From the NCBI GenBank assembly GCA_026129335.1, contig JAHCIH010000007.1, forward strand, positions 42,133 through 106,132: a DNA stretch of 64,000 nt, in the 5' to 3' direction. Positions 44,632-52,993 of this stretch are shown here, piece by piece (the first letter of the stretch is position 1; each line of letters opens with the position of its first letter). The position numbers and the translations under genes are program-made. The notes beneath the pieces are model-generated. The model worked only from the letters and a program-made list of their open reading frames with translations, ran no database searches and was not told the DNA's origin. The DNA is from Anaerolineales bacterium (GTDB taxonomy: Bacteria > Chloroflexota > Anaerolineae > Anaerolineales > UBA11579).

Positions 44632-45926
44632 GCGGGGTTGGCCTTTCCAGGGATATGAGATGTGAGCTTCGGATTGGCAGAAGCGGCCTTCTGCGGGTGG
44701 CCGGCTTCCAGGTTCATCACACTGGGGATACACAGCAGGGCAACGGCCACGCCGATCAGCAGAATACCGCATAGCAGATACCAGAGCTGCACGCCGAATG
44801 CATCGGTCACCGGCCCGGCGACCATCAAGCCTAAAGGTGACATGGCCGCGGATATGCTGAACACCAGGGTCAATACGCGTCCCTGGCGGTCTGGTTCCAC
44901 CGCGGTTTGCAGGGCGGCCAGAAAGCCGCCGTTGGACAGCGGCAACATCAAGCCGCCCAGTAACATCATCGGCAGGGTCCAGATAAATTGCGCGGGCGGC
45001 ACCGCGCCAATGGTCGTGTAGGCTACGCCCAGGCCGATCAGCCCCAGGCAGGAAGTGACAATTCGCTTCTTGAAACCGCCCCAGGCGCCCAGCAGCAACC
45101 CGCCGAGGATGATGCCCAAGCCGGAAAGGCTTTTCATCCAGCCCAGTTCCAGCACGCCTTGCTTGAAATGTTCGGTGACCAACAGGGGCAACAGCGCGCC
45201 AGCCGGGGTGAACAGAAAGTTGATCGCTGCCGACAGGAGCAGCGCGATCATCAGGCCCGGCCAGCCGCGCACGTAGCGCAGCCCTTCGCGGAAGTCGCCC
45301 CAGTAGCCGGAGGGCGTCCGGGCGGCAGGCTTAGCCGGCTTGGGCTCGGGTACGGCGACGGGCAGCAGGGCCAGCACGGCGACCAGCGCGGTGACTACAT
45401 CGATGGCCAGCACCGACTGCATGGGCAGCACCTCGAGCAGCAGCGCGCCCAGCGGGGCGGCCAGCACGTTCATGCCGCCGTTCAGGGTTTGGTTGATGCC
45501 CTGGATGCGCGCCAAATGCTTGTCTGGCACCATCAGGGAGGTTGCGGCGATAAAGGCTGGCCCGTGGAAGGCCTGGCCAAGCGAGCGCAGCAGCATGACA
45601 ACGTAGATGTGCCAGACCTGCGCCAAGCCCAGGGCGAACAGCGCCGCCAGGGCCAGGGTGGCCAGGGCGGTGCCGCTGTCAGCCAGCAGCATGATCTGCT
45701 TGCGCCGTGAGCGGTCGATCACCGAGCCCGCCAGCGGGCCGACCAGGATCATCGGCAGCATGGCGATCAGGGTGGCGGTGGCCAGCACGGTGGCCGAGCC
45801 CGTCTCGCGGGTCAGGTGCCAGACCAGGGCAAACTGCACCAGCTGGCTGCCCAGCAGAGACAGGGCTTGTCCACCCCAAACCTGGAAGAAAGGCCTCTGC
45901 CAGGGCTTTGTGGATTTGACGGTCAT
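44628..45926 (-). CDS. MFS transporter, macrolide-efflux type (first of a tandem pair)
   Basis: 432 residues, 12 predicted helices, with the same motifs as its downstream paralogue (PFFQVWGGQALSLLGSQLVQ, GPLAGSVIDRSRRKQIM, LMVPDKHLARIQGINQTLNGG). A 13-codon ORF lies immediately upstream, and its TGA overlaps this ATG (TGATG), so initiation here depends on translation of the leader. No Shine-Dalgarno site of its own is visible. This arrangement implies attenuation or ribosome-stalling control of both exporters. Specificity is unknown; drug efflux is inferred from the family. Confidence 0.87.
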   Translation of the reverse strand: MTVKSTKPWQRPFFQVWGGQALSLLGSQLVQFALVWHLTRETGSATVLATATLIAMLPMILVGPLAGSVIDRSRRKQIMLLADSGTALATLALAALFALGLAQVWHIYVVMLLRSLGQAFHGPAFIAATSLMVPDKHLARIQGINQTLNGGMNVLAAPLGALLLEVLPMQSVLAIDVVTALVAVLALLPVAVPEPKPAKPAARTPSGYWGDFREGLRYVRGWPGLMIALLLSAAINFLFTPAGALLPLLVTEHFKQGVLELGWMKSLSGLGIILGGLLLGAWGGFKKRIVTSCLGLIGLGVAYTTIGAVPPAQFIWTLPMMLLGGLMLPLSNGGFLAALQTAVEPDRQGRVLTLVFSISAAMSPLGLMVAGPVTDAFGVQLWYLLCGILLIGVAVALLCIPSVMNLEAGHPQKAASANPKLTSHIPGKANPA

Positions 45927-45967
45927 CAGTGCAGAAATCTAAAGAATTGAGAGAGATAAATAAACAT
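45926..45967 (-). CDS. 13-residue leader peptide upstream of the MFS exporters
   Basis: Reads MFIYLSQFFRFLH from ATG 45967. A perfect AAAGGAG lies 6 bases before it and the TGA overlaps the MFS ATG by one base. The SD sits at nearly the very start of the predicted transcript. A good SD, tight coupling and hydrophobic content are the hallmarks of leader peptides that make ribosomes stall on antibiotics, as upstream of erm, mef and msr genes. Which compound is sensed, if any, is unknown. Confidence 0.7.
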   Translation of the reverse strand: MFIYLSQFFRFLH

Positions 45968-45988
45968 TTCGAGCTCCTTTATGACGAA

Positions 45989-46016
45989 ATTGTAATACAG
46001 ATATTCGATTTGTCAA
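45989..46016 (-). promoter_or_regulatory. Strong sigma-70 type promoter of leader peptide and MFS pair
   Basis: Minus strand TTGACA (46016-46011), 16 bases, TACAAT (45994-45989). Start of transcription is expected near 45982, two bases before the AAAGGAG site. Confidence 0.8.
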
Positions 46017-46075
46017 TAGACAGTTGAGGAAAATTGATATAGAGATAATGATTTTTAATTTTTGGCAAAATGGTT

Positions 46076-46081
46076 TACACT
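46076..46081 (+). promoter_or_regulatory. -10 hexamer, leaderless hydrolase gene
   Basis: TACACT ends 6 bases before the ATG at 46088, in an AT-rich divergent promoter region. Confidence 0.55.
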
Positions 46082-46087
46082 TCTCAC

Positions 46088-46873
46088 ATGGAAGAACCAC
46101 AGACCCTCAGTTTGCATTTCGAAGAGCGCGGCTCCGGGCGCCCCCTTCTGCTCATCCACGGCTTTCCTTTTAGCAGCCGGATGTGGGCTGGGCAGCAGGA
46201 CGCGCTGAGCGGCGCCGCCCGCGTACTGGCCCCCGACCTGCCCGGCTTCGGCGAGTCGCCGGCGGTGGATAGCGCCACGGTGGAAAGCTACGCCGAGGAC
46301 TGCGTGGCGCTTTTGGATGCGCTGGACATCCTCGAACCGGTGGCCGTCGGCGGGCTCTCAATGGGCGGCTACATCGCCCTGGCCTTCGCCCGCCTCTTCC
46401 CCGAGCGCACCGGCGCGCTGCTGCTACTTTCCACCCGCGCCGGGGCCGACTCCGCCGAGGGCAAAGCAGGCCGCGATGCGACCATCGCCAAGGTGAAGGA
46501 GCATGGCCCGGGCGTGGTCGCCGAGGGCATGTTCCCTAAGCTGCTGGCCCCGGCGACCTACAGCGAACAGCCGGCGGTAGCCGCCGAGCTGCAGACGATC
46601 ATGGCCACAGCCAGCCAACAGGGCGTGGTCGCTGCGCTGGGCGCGATGCGCGACCGGCCGGATGCCAGCGGCCTGCTGGCGGAATTGCAAGCCCCGGCCC
46701 TGGTGCTGCACGGCACGGAAGACCAGGTGATCCCGCACAGTGAAGCCGAGGCCATGGCCGCCGCGCTGCCCCATGCCCGGCTGGAACTGCTCGAAGGCGC
46801 CGGCCACGTGCCCAACCTGGAGCAGCCGGAGCGCTTCAATCAGGTGGTGTTGGATTTTTTGGCGAATAGTTGA
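46088..46873 (+). CDS. Alpha/beta hydrolase
   Basis: 261 residues of the alpha/beta-hydrolase fold, no signal peptide. The oxyanion motif LLIHGFPFSSRMW precedes nucleophile Ser91 in GGLSMGGY; the acid is in LVLHGTEDQVIP and the catalytic His in GAGHVPNLEQPERF. Related proteins are esterases, lactonases, haloperoxidase-like or pimeloyl-ACP esterases; no specific substrate is evident. ATG 46088 follows a TACACT box. It is divergent from the MFS pair and could be co-regulated, but nothing links the functions directly. Confidence 0.88.
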   Translation: MEEPQTLSLHFEERGSGRPLLLIHGFPFSSRMWAGQQDALSGAARVLAPDLPGFGESPAVDSATVESYAEDCVALLDALDILEPVAVGGLSMGGYIALAFARLFPERTGALLLLSTRAGADSAEGKAGRDATIAKVKEHGPGVVAEGMFPKLLAPATYSEQPAVAAELQTIMATASQQGVVAALGAMRDRPDASGLLAELQAPALVLHGTEDQVIPHSEAEAMAAALPHARLELLEGAGHVPNLEQPERFNQVVLDFLANS

Positions 46874-46902
46874 CAGCCTACAGTTCACAGTCAACAGTCA
46901 TA
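46865..46902. repeat. Degenerate 7-bp-periodic tract at stop codon
   Basis: AGTTGAC, AGCCTAC, AGTTCAC, AGTCAAC, AGTCATA run across the hydrolase stop codon. Confidence 0.65.
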
Positions 46903-47084
46903 CCTCGCCTTTAATGCCTGCGATCAAGGTATTAAGGACAAAAGATATATTAATCCTTTTGGCGCGGGGGGTTTTAATACAACTTAAACTTGACAAGCAT
47001 CCCCCGTGGCCCAATACAAGTCGGATTAAAGCATAGGGTTGGGGATATGGGGTCGATGGGCAGACGTTGTCAAGGGAGCTGCAG

Positions 47085-47119
47085 ATTGCTACGCCGGCGG
47101 CAGCGGACGAAGCAATGAC
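47085..47119. repeat. Diverged ATTGCT...AGCAATGAC element
   Basis: ATTGCT and AGCAAT arms flank a GCCGGCGGC core; a decayed copy of the element at 40571-40613. Confidence 0.4.
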
Positions 47120-47240
47120 GGAAAGCGGAGGGGGGAATTGCTGGCGCCAAAAAGATCGAGAGAATGTCTCTCTACGCCATTGGAGATGAAGCAGTATATG
47201 ACATATAGCCATTCAGCCAAAAAGCCCGGCTTGGGTGCGC

Positions 47241-47246
47241 TATACT
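47241..47246 (+). promoter_or_regulatory. -10 hexamer, leaderless prmA
   Basis: TATACT ends 7 bases before the prmA ATG. Confidence 0.6.
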
Positions 47247-47253
47247 GCGCGGC

Positions 47254-48171
47254 ATGAGCAACTCGCCCAAAGCCTGGCTGCGCATCTCACTGGAAGTCGA
47301 CCCCGAGTTGGCCGAAGCGGTGTCCGAAGTGTTGGCCCGCCACCTGCCGGGCGGTGTCGCCATCGAGAGCACCGCGGTGACCGCGGATGCCGAAGACGAA
47401 GGCCACCCGGTAGGCCCTTTACGCGTGCTGGGTTACATCCCGCACGATGACCAACTGGAAGAAACCCGCAGCCAGATCGAGCAGGGCCTGCGTTATCTGG
47501 CGCTGATCCAGCCGCTGCCCCAGCCCAGCTACGAGACGATTCAGGAGCAAAACTGGATGGAAGCCTGGAAGCAACACTACCGCCCTTTCACGGTTGGCGA
47601 GCGGCTGATCATCCTGCCTGCCTGGGCAGAAGACGACCCCGGCGGGCGGCTGCCGGTGCGCATCGAGCCGGGGATGGCTTTTGGCACCGGCGTGCACCCC
47701 ACCACGCGGCTCAGCCTGGAACTGCTGGAGGCCAGCCTGCAGCCTGGCGACAGGCTGATCGACATCGGCTGCGGCTCGGCGATCCTGGCGGTTGCCGGCG
47801 CCCGGCTGGGCGCAGCGCAAGCGCTCGCGGTGGACATCGACGCCGAAGCGCTGGACAATGCCCGCCACAACGCCGCGCTCAACCAAGTGGATATCGAGAT
47901 CGGGGTCGGCTCGGTGAAAGAAGTGCTCGCGGGCAATTATGGCCTGCAGCAAGCCGAAGTGGTGGTGGCCAACATCCTGGCCCCGGTGCTGGTGCGCCTG
48001 TTGAATGAGGGATTGGCCGATCTACTCAAGCCGGATGGCAGGCTGCTGCTCTCCGGCATCCTCGCCGAGCAGGAGGCGGAACTGCGCGCCGCGCTGGATG
48101 CGCACAGCCTGCGCATCACCGCGGAGCGCCGCCAGGGCGACTGGCTGGGGTTGGCTGTAAAGGCCGCGTAG
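47254..48171 (+). CDS. prmA: Ribosomal protein L11 methyltransferase
   Basis: 305 residues. The N-terminal substrate-recognition domain is followed by the methyltransferase fold: EPGMAFGTGVHPTTRLSLELLE, motif I DIGCGSAILAVAGARLGA, AVDIDAEALDNARHNAALN, and motif IV VVVANILAPVLV. PrmA trimethylates lysines and the N-terminus of L11. The start follows a TATACT box directly. The TAG stop lies inside a 28-bp perfect palindrome (48168-48195), so the repeat has merged with the gene end. Confidence 0.93.
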   Translation: MSNSPKAWLRISLEVDPELAEAVSEVLARHLPGGVAIESTAVTADAEDEGHPVGPLRVLGYIPHDDQLEETRSQIEQGLRYLALIQPLPQPSYETIQEQNWMEAWKQHYRPFTVGERLIILPAWAEDDPGGRLPVRIEPGMAFGTGVHPTTRLSLELLEASLQPGDRLIDIGCGSAILAVAGARLGAAQALAVDIDAEALDNARHNAALNQVDIEIGVGSVKEVLAGNYGLQQAEVVVANILAPVLVRLLNEGLADLLKPDGRLLLSGILAEQEAELRAALDAHSLRITAERRQGDWLGLAVKAA

Positions 48172-48195
48172 GGGCGGCTTGCAAGCCGCCCCTAC
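48168..48195. repeat. 28-bp perfect palindrome containing the prmA stop codon
   Basis: GTAGGGGCGGCTTG plus its exact complement. The first TAG is the prmA stop. Related to 1435-1484 and 35560-35591; it may also terminate transcription. Confidence 0.8.
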
Positions 48196-48202
48196 ACCCG
48201 CG

Positions 48203-48244
48203 TGTCATTGCAAGACCGGCCGCAGGCCGGGCGAAGCAATCCCC
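48203..48244. repeat. Dispersed GTCATTGC...GAAGCAATCCCC element
   Basis: GTCATTGC and GAAGCAAT flank a CCGGCC-GCA-GGCCGG stem, adjacent to the palindrome at 48168-48195. Confidence 0.7.
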
Positions 48245-48281
48245 AAGCCAGTGTTACAACGCTGCCCTAATCACCAAGCGA

Positions 48282-48857
48282 CTATCTTTGCAGCCAGCGG
48301 TCCAGGCCCTCCGGCAGTTGGTAAGCGGCCAGCGCATCCAACAATTCGTCCGGCTGCGACGAGTGCATGTACAAGCGCTGGTGCTCCCAAAAGGTGAAGC
48401 CCTCCTGGTTGGCGTGCTCCAGAAACACCAGCAGGTGGTCATAGTAGCCATAGGCGTTGAGCAGGCCCACCGGCTTGGCATGCAGGCCGATTTGCGCCCA
48501 AGTCAACGCCTCGAAGACTTCCTCCAAGGTGCCAAAGCCGCCGGGCATGGCGATGAATCCATCGGCAAGCTCGATCATGCGCGCTTTGCGGGCGTGCATG
48601 CCATCCACCAGCTCCAGATTGGTCAGGCCGTTGTGAGCTAGTTCCGGCTTGTTGAAGTTGTGCGGCAGCACGCCGGTCACCCGGCCGCCGGCCTCCAGCG
48701 CGGCGTTGGCCGCCGCGCCCATCAGGCCGGTGCTGCCGCCGCCAAAGATCATCTCCAGGCCGCGGTCGGCGATGGCGCGACCCATCTCGCGAGCAGTTTC
48801 TATATATTTGGCCGGCACTTCATCCGAAGAGCCGCAATACACGCAGACTGATTTCAT
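48282..48857 (-). CDS. LOG family protein (TIGR00730 Rossmann fold)
   Basis: 191 residues: N-terminal [12 protein letters not shown], nucleotide motif [22 protein letters not shown], and the LOG signature [20 protein letters not shown], with catalytic Arg/Glu in [15 protein letters not shown]. Homologues hydrolyse nucleoside monophosphates, including cytokinin ribotides, to base plus ribose 5-phosphate; bacterial roles are mostly unknown. The ATG overlaps the trmD stop by 4 bases (ATGA). Confidence 0.92.
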   Translation of the reverse strand: MKSVCVYCGSSDEVPAKYIETAREMGRAIADRGLEMIFGGGSTGLMGAAANAALEAGGRVTGVLPHNFNKPELAHNGLTNLELVDGMHARKARMIELADGFIAMPGGFGTLEEVFEALTWAQIGLHAKPVGLLNAYGYYDHLLVFLEHANQEGFTFWEHQRLYMHSSQPDELLDALAAYQLPEGLDRWLQR

Positions 48858-49594
48858 TTCTCCTCGTCCTCCTCTTGGGCGATTTGCAATAATTTCCTGT
48901 CTTCTTCGCTCAGTGCGGCTTTCTCCAGCAGGTCAGGCCGGCGCCAGGCAGTGCGCAGCAGGGACTGCCCGCGCCGCCAGCGCTGGATGCGGGCATGGTC
49001 GCCGGAGAGCAGCACTTCGGGCACGTCCCAGCCGCGGAACTCCGGCGGCCGGGTGTAGTGCGGGTGCTCCAGCAGGCCGGCGGCGTGCGAGTCGCCGGCC
49101 GCGGCTTGCGGATCACCCAACACGCCGGGCAGGGTGCGGGCCACGGCGTCGATCACCGCCAGGGCGGGCAGCTCGCCCCCGGTGAGCACGAAATCCCCCA
49201 GCGAGATCTCATCGCTGGCCAGGTGCTGGCGCACGCGCTCGTCCACACCCTCGTAGCGGCCGCAAATCAGCGCCAGCCGCGGCAGGCGCCCCAGTTCCTG
49301 CGCCACTGCCTGGGTGAAAGGGCGGCCCTGCGGAGTTAGAAGCACCACGGGGACGGCGGGCGGGACGCCGAGCACGGCTTCCACCGCGGCGAAGATGGGC
49401 TCCGGCTTCATCACCATGCCGCCTCCGCCCCCGTAAGGCTCGTCGTCGGTGACCTGGTGCTTGTCCGCGGCGTAGTCGCGGATGTTGTGCACGTCCACCT
49501 GAAGCAAGCCAGCCCCTCGAGCGCGCCCCAGAATGCTGGCGCCCAGGTACGGCTCGAAAAGCTCGGGGAACAGGGTGAAGACGTCGAAATGCAT
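48854..49594 (-). CDS. trmD: tRNA (guanine-N1)-methyltransferase
   Basis: 246 residues of the SPOUT class. Seen: [34 protein letters not shown], the knot region [17 protein letters not shown] and [23 protein letters not shown]. TrmD methylates G37 of tRNAs and prevents frameshifting. The minus-strand TAGAAT 6 bases before the ATG suggests a leaderless mRNA. It is usually next to rplS or rimM; here it is coupled to a LOG gene instead. Confidence 0.95.
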   Translation of the reverse strand: MHFDVFTLFPELFEPYLGASILGRARGAGLLQVDVHNIRDYAADKHQVTDDEPYGGGGGMVMKPEPIFAAVEAVLGVPPAVPVVLLTPQGRPFTQAVAQELGRLPRLALICGRYEGVDERVRQHLASDEISLGDFVLTGGELPALAVIDAVARTLPGVLGDPQAAAGDSHAAGLLEHPHYTRPPEFRGWDVPEVLLSGDHARIQRWRRGQSLLRTAWRRPDLLEKAALSEEDRKLLQIAQEEDEEK

Positions 49595-49600
49595 CCGGTC

Positions 49601-49606
49601 ATTCTA
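49601..49606 (-). promoter_or_regulatory. -10 hexamer, leaderless trmD
   Basis: Minus strand TAGAAT ends 6 bases before the trmD ATG. Confidence 0.6.
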
Positions 49607-49689
49607 ACGCGTGTGCCCGCAAAAGATTTGTCGACGCCTGTTCGATCAACAACAGAGTTTATAATTATTTTTCTAGACCTAGAGTTCCC

Positions 49690-51651
49690 ATGGCAAAAAT
49701 ATTTACCAATCGCCCCGGCTTGCTGCTGTCTCTGGCCATTTTGATTGCTGGGGTATTGGCCCTATTCACGGTAAGAGCAAGCCTGCCGTTCCTCCCAGAA
49801 AGATTTGGTTCAGACCCTTATTTGGGTGCTTGGGCACGCCTCATCATTTTTGTAACCCTGTTTGCTTGTGCATTTATCTTTATGCGCATCCAAAACGAGC
49901 AATTCAAGGTTGAACTTGTGGCAGTTCTGCTTGGTGTTTGTTTTTCTGCTTTGGTGTTTTATGTCCTCAGAGAAACCTCGTATTCCTTCAACGGCATAGC
50001 GGGTGACCAGGGTTTCATTACCGTGCAGGTTACGAAGTTTGCCTATTTTTCCAAGTCGGTGGATTTTGCCTATGCACAACTACCCGCCTTTTACCCCCCA
50101 CTCTATTTTTTTGTTCTAGGGAAGATAGCCGCAGCTCTGAGCATCGAACCTTATAAAATCATCAAATATGGTCTGATTGTAGTCGCATTCTTCTTGCCTC
50201 TTGTTTCAGTCAAACTTTGGTCGCGTATAAGGGCTGGTGAGCTTGCTGTATTTCCCTTATTTGCATTACTGATATTTCAGGAGTGGTACAAGCCCTACGA
50301 ATGGCTGACACTGGTTGCGTTTATTCCATGGTGGTTGTACGCAATTGAAGGCATTGAACCTAAAAAGGGAGCTTCCTTCGGATGCTGGTTGTTGAATAGC
50401 CTGATCGGGGCAGTTCTCTTTTCCACATACTATTACTGGTTTTTCATTGGCGGGATAAGCCTGATCTTGCGCATTGTCTTTAGGCCGATAAGAGAAGAAT
50501 TCGGTTTTGATTACAAAAGTGGCTTTATGGTCTTGCTTGGTTCGGCAATTTTCTCATCCGCCTACTGGGCTCCATTTTTGGCCAGCATGTGGCGAAGCGG
50601 CGGATGGACTTCGTATCAGAACCGGTATTTTCTGCCTGATTTTAATAATTTAACATTTCCATTTCTCGAAAGCTCTTCGACCGGCTTGTTACTGCTCGCG
50701 GGCTTGGCTTATCTGCTTGTAACTTTCAAACACAACCGCATATCCTCGGGGTTGTTGGGGCTGCTGATTGGCGCATATGTCTGGCAAATACTCGGTTATG
50801 TTGGGCTCCTCTTTGATACACCGTTGCTGATATTTAAAGCCCGAGACTTTATCGTCTACCTGCTTGCGGCGGCAACCGGCTTGGCGATTGGCGAAGTATG
50901 GTCATATGCAAAAAGAAAGGCAGCCTGGAAAGAACGATGGGCGCCTAGCCTACTCGGGGCCACAATTATCCTGGGATTGTTTACAGGCCAATCCGTGGTC
51001 AAGGGGCTCGTAGAAAATGAGCTACTTCAACCCGCACTTCGGACCCAATACCCCACAGACCTGGTTTCGGGATACCGTAAGATTGTGGGGGAGGAACCTG
51101 TGGGTCACGTCATACTTGGAGATGGAAACACTTATGTGCTATCCGCATATATGCCCGTCTTCCAATTTTTGTCGTGGGCAGCAGACTATAGCCACCCCGC
51201 CGGCTTATATGAAGAACGTGTGGACTTTTTGCAAAAACTAAGCCGACTGGAGAATCCAGCCTGGTTCGCGGCAGCATTGATGAACAACCGTTACGACCAT
51301 GTAAATGAAATATTGCTCCACAATACAGGTGAGAATTATGGGTTTGGTTACCGGCCAAATCAATTTCCCATGCCGGTTACGAGCGAAACTATCTACTTCG
51401 CTAAAGACATTTTTGACCCAAAATACTTTGACCAGTACGAGATCGGGAACTACGTTTTGTTCATTCCCAATTATGGGGCAGATCCTTTGCTTGAATTTCC
51501 AGAACCGTCTTCCTATGATGCAATGCGGATAATCGACGGCTTAGGCGACGGCGATGATTTTTATGAGTTTTTGCTCCACTTCGGCGGACACGTTCGTTTC
51601 AATAATCAGCAGGCATATTGGGAATTTTTGCACCAATCCTTTGGTAACTGA
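49690..51651 (+). CDS. AftA-like membrane glycosyltransferase (GT-C fold), AT-rich insertion
   Basis: 653 residues: about 11 hydrophobic helices, then a soluble C-terminal domain of about 220 residues. The loop GDQGFITVQVTKFAYFSK, followed by LPAFYPPLYFFVLGK and EPYKIIKYGLIVV, matches mycobacterial arabinofuranosyltransferase AftA (GT85), which primes galactan with arabinose from decaprenyl-phosphoarabinose. Acidic residues in the first loop would be catalytic. The gene is visibly AT-richer than everything around it and uses A/T-ending codons, suggesting transfer or weak selection. A TATAAT lies at 49660-49665. Actual sugar donor and acceptor are unknown. Confidence 0.68.
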   Translation: MAKIFTNRPGLLLSLAILIAGVLALFTVRASLPFLPERFGSDPYLGAWARLIIFVTLFACAFIFMRIQNEQFKVELVAVLLGVCFSALVFYVLRETSYSFNGIAGDQGFITVQVTKFAYFSKSVDFAYAQLPAFYPPLYFFVLGKIAAALSIEPYKIIKYGLIVVAFFLPLVSVKLWSRIRAGELAVFPLFALLIFQEWYKPYEWLTLVAFIPWWLYAIEGIEPKKGASFGCWLLNSLIGAVLFSTYYYWFFIGGISLILRIVFRPIREEFGFDYKSGFMVLLGSAIFSSAYWAPFLASMWRSGGWTSYQNRYFLPDFNNLTFPFLESSSTGLLLLAGLAYLLVTFKHNRISSGLLGLLIGAYVWQILGYVGLLFDTPLLIFKARDFIVYLLAAATGLAIGEVWSYAKRKAAWKERWAPSLLGATIILGLFTGQSVVKGLVENELLQPALRTQYPTDLVSGYRKIVGEEPVGHVILGDGNTYVLSAYMPVFQFLSWAADYSHPAGLYEERVDFLQKLSRLENPAWFAAALMNNRYDHVNEILLHNTGENYGFGYRPNQFPMPVTSETIYFAKDIFDPKYFDQYEIGNYVLFIPNYGADPLLEFPEPSSYDAMRIIDGLGDGDDFYEFLLHFGGHVRFNNQQAYWEFLHQSFGN

Positions 51652-51737
51652 AAATAGCTAGGCAGCTATCAAATTCCGGGGGAGGTATCTCATGCACTTC
51701 TCATAGCCTTTTCTTGACGCCGCTTTAAAGCGCAAAG

Positions 51738-51743
51738 TACAAT
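51738..51743 (+). promoter_or_regulatory. -10 hexamer, leaderless TPR gene
   Basis: TACAAT ends 6 bases before the ATG at 51750. Confidence 0.6.
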
Positions 51744-51749
51744 CCCCGC

Positions 51750-52991
51750 ATGTATCTTCGTGGCAGCCGCTGGCAGATGCAGCGCCAGCGCAAACAGCGC
51801 CGGGTAAACCCGGCGCTCATTGGGCTGGTGCTCATGTTGGCAGGGGCGGCGTGCTATTTCAACCAATATGTGGTCCCGGCCCTGCCCTTGCCGCAGGAAC
51901 CCACCCTGGTCCCCACCCGGGACCCCGAATCCTACGTGACCGCAGCCGAAGCGCTGTTCGATGAAGGCAACCTGCTGCAGGCGATCGCCTCCTATGAGCA
52001 GGCGATCATGGCCGATCCGACCAACCCGGCCACCTACATCGCCCTAGCCCGCGTGCAGATGCTGGCCAGCCGCCCCGAAGCCGCCCAGACCAGCGTGAGC
52101 AACGCCCTGCTGCTCAGCCCGGACAACCCCACCGGCCTGTCCATCCTGGGTTGGGCGCTGAGTTCGCTGGGCAACGAAGCGGGGGCCGAATCTGCCTTGC
52201 GGCGCGCCCTGCAGCTGGACCCCAACCACCCACTGGGCCATGCTTTCTATGCCCAGCTGCTCGCCGACCAACAACAATACGAATTGGCCGGCGAGGAGTC
52301 CCGCATCGCCATCGAGCTGGGCGGCGACCTGCTCGAAGTGCGCCGAGCGCGGGGTTATGTACTGGAACTCACCGGCAACTACGATGAAGCCGCCTTCCAA
52401 TACGAAGCCGCCCTGCGCATGAACGACCGCATTCCCAGCCTGCACCTGGCGCTGGGCCGGGTGTACCGCGCCCTGGAACGTTACGACGACGCGATCAACC
52501 AGTTCGTGGTGGCCGACTCGCTGAACCCGGCCGACCCGCTGCCCAACACCTACACCGGCCTGATCTACATCACCACCGGTGAGTTCGGCAAAGCCGTGCA
52601 GGCCATGCTGCAGGCCGCCTCGGAGGAGCCCTCCAACCCTTACCGGCACGCCAACCTGGGCGTGGCCTATTACCGCAACCGCCAACCCGATGAAGCCATC
52701 CGCGCCTTTGAGTTGGCCATCCGCGGCGGGGTCACGGAGGGCGGCGCGGTAGTCAACGGCCTGCCGCTGGATTCGCCGGATGTGGTGACTTATTACTACA
52801 TATATGGCCTGCTGCTGGCCCGCGCCGAGCGCTGCGCCGAGGCGCTGCCCATCTCACAGGCGCTGATCGCCGCCGTGCCGCAAGATCAGGTGGCGCTAGA
52901 CAATGCCCGCGAGATGGTGCGCATCTGCGAAGAGGGCGCCGGCCTGCCCCCCACCCCGCTGGCCACCGTCGCCGAGGAGGGAGGCTCCTAG
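51750..52991 (+). CDS. Membrane-anchored TPR protein
   Basis: 413 residues: basic N-terminus, one membrane helix (about 22-40), a short Pro-rich linker, then about nine TPR units (AALFDEGNLLQAIASYEQAIMADP-type), ending in a Cys-containing block (TYYYIYGLLLARAERCAEAL) and a Thr/Pro tail. It should face outside the membrane as a protein-interaction scaffold. A paralogue with the same architecture and terminal block starts two bases downstream. No enzymatic motif is present. Confidence 0.85.
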   Translation: MYLRGSRWQMQRQRKQRRVNPALIGLVLMLAGAACYFNQYVVPALPLPQEPTLVPTRDPESYVTAAEALFDEGNLLQAIASYEQAIMADPTNPATYIALARVQMLASRPEAAQTSVSNALLLSPDNPTGLSILGWALSSLGNEAGAESALRRALQLDPNHPLGHAFYAQLLADQQQYELAGEESRIAIELGGDLLEVRRARGYVLELTGNYDEAAFQYEAALRMNDRIPSLHLALGRVYRALERYDDAINQFVVADSLNPADPLPNTYTGLIYITTGEFGKAVQAMLQAASEEPSNPYRHANLGVAYYRNRQPDEAIRAFELAIRGGVTEGGAVVNGLPLDSPDVVTYYYIYGLLLARAERCAEALPISQALIAAVPQDQVALDNAREMVRICEEGAGLPPTPLATVAEEGGS

Positions 52992-52993
52992 CC

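Larger units (their letters stand above)
46903..47253. other. Intergenic region before prmA
   Basis: About 350 bases with no convincing gene. It contains a possible TTGACA at 46990 with a poor -10, a diverged ATTGCT...AGCAATGAC element at 47085-47119, and a small GAGAGAATGTCTCTC hairpin near 47158. Confidence 0.5.
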
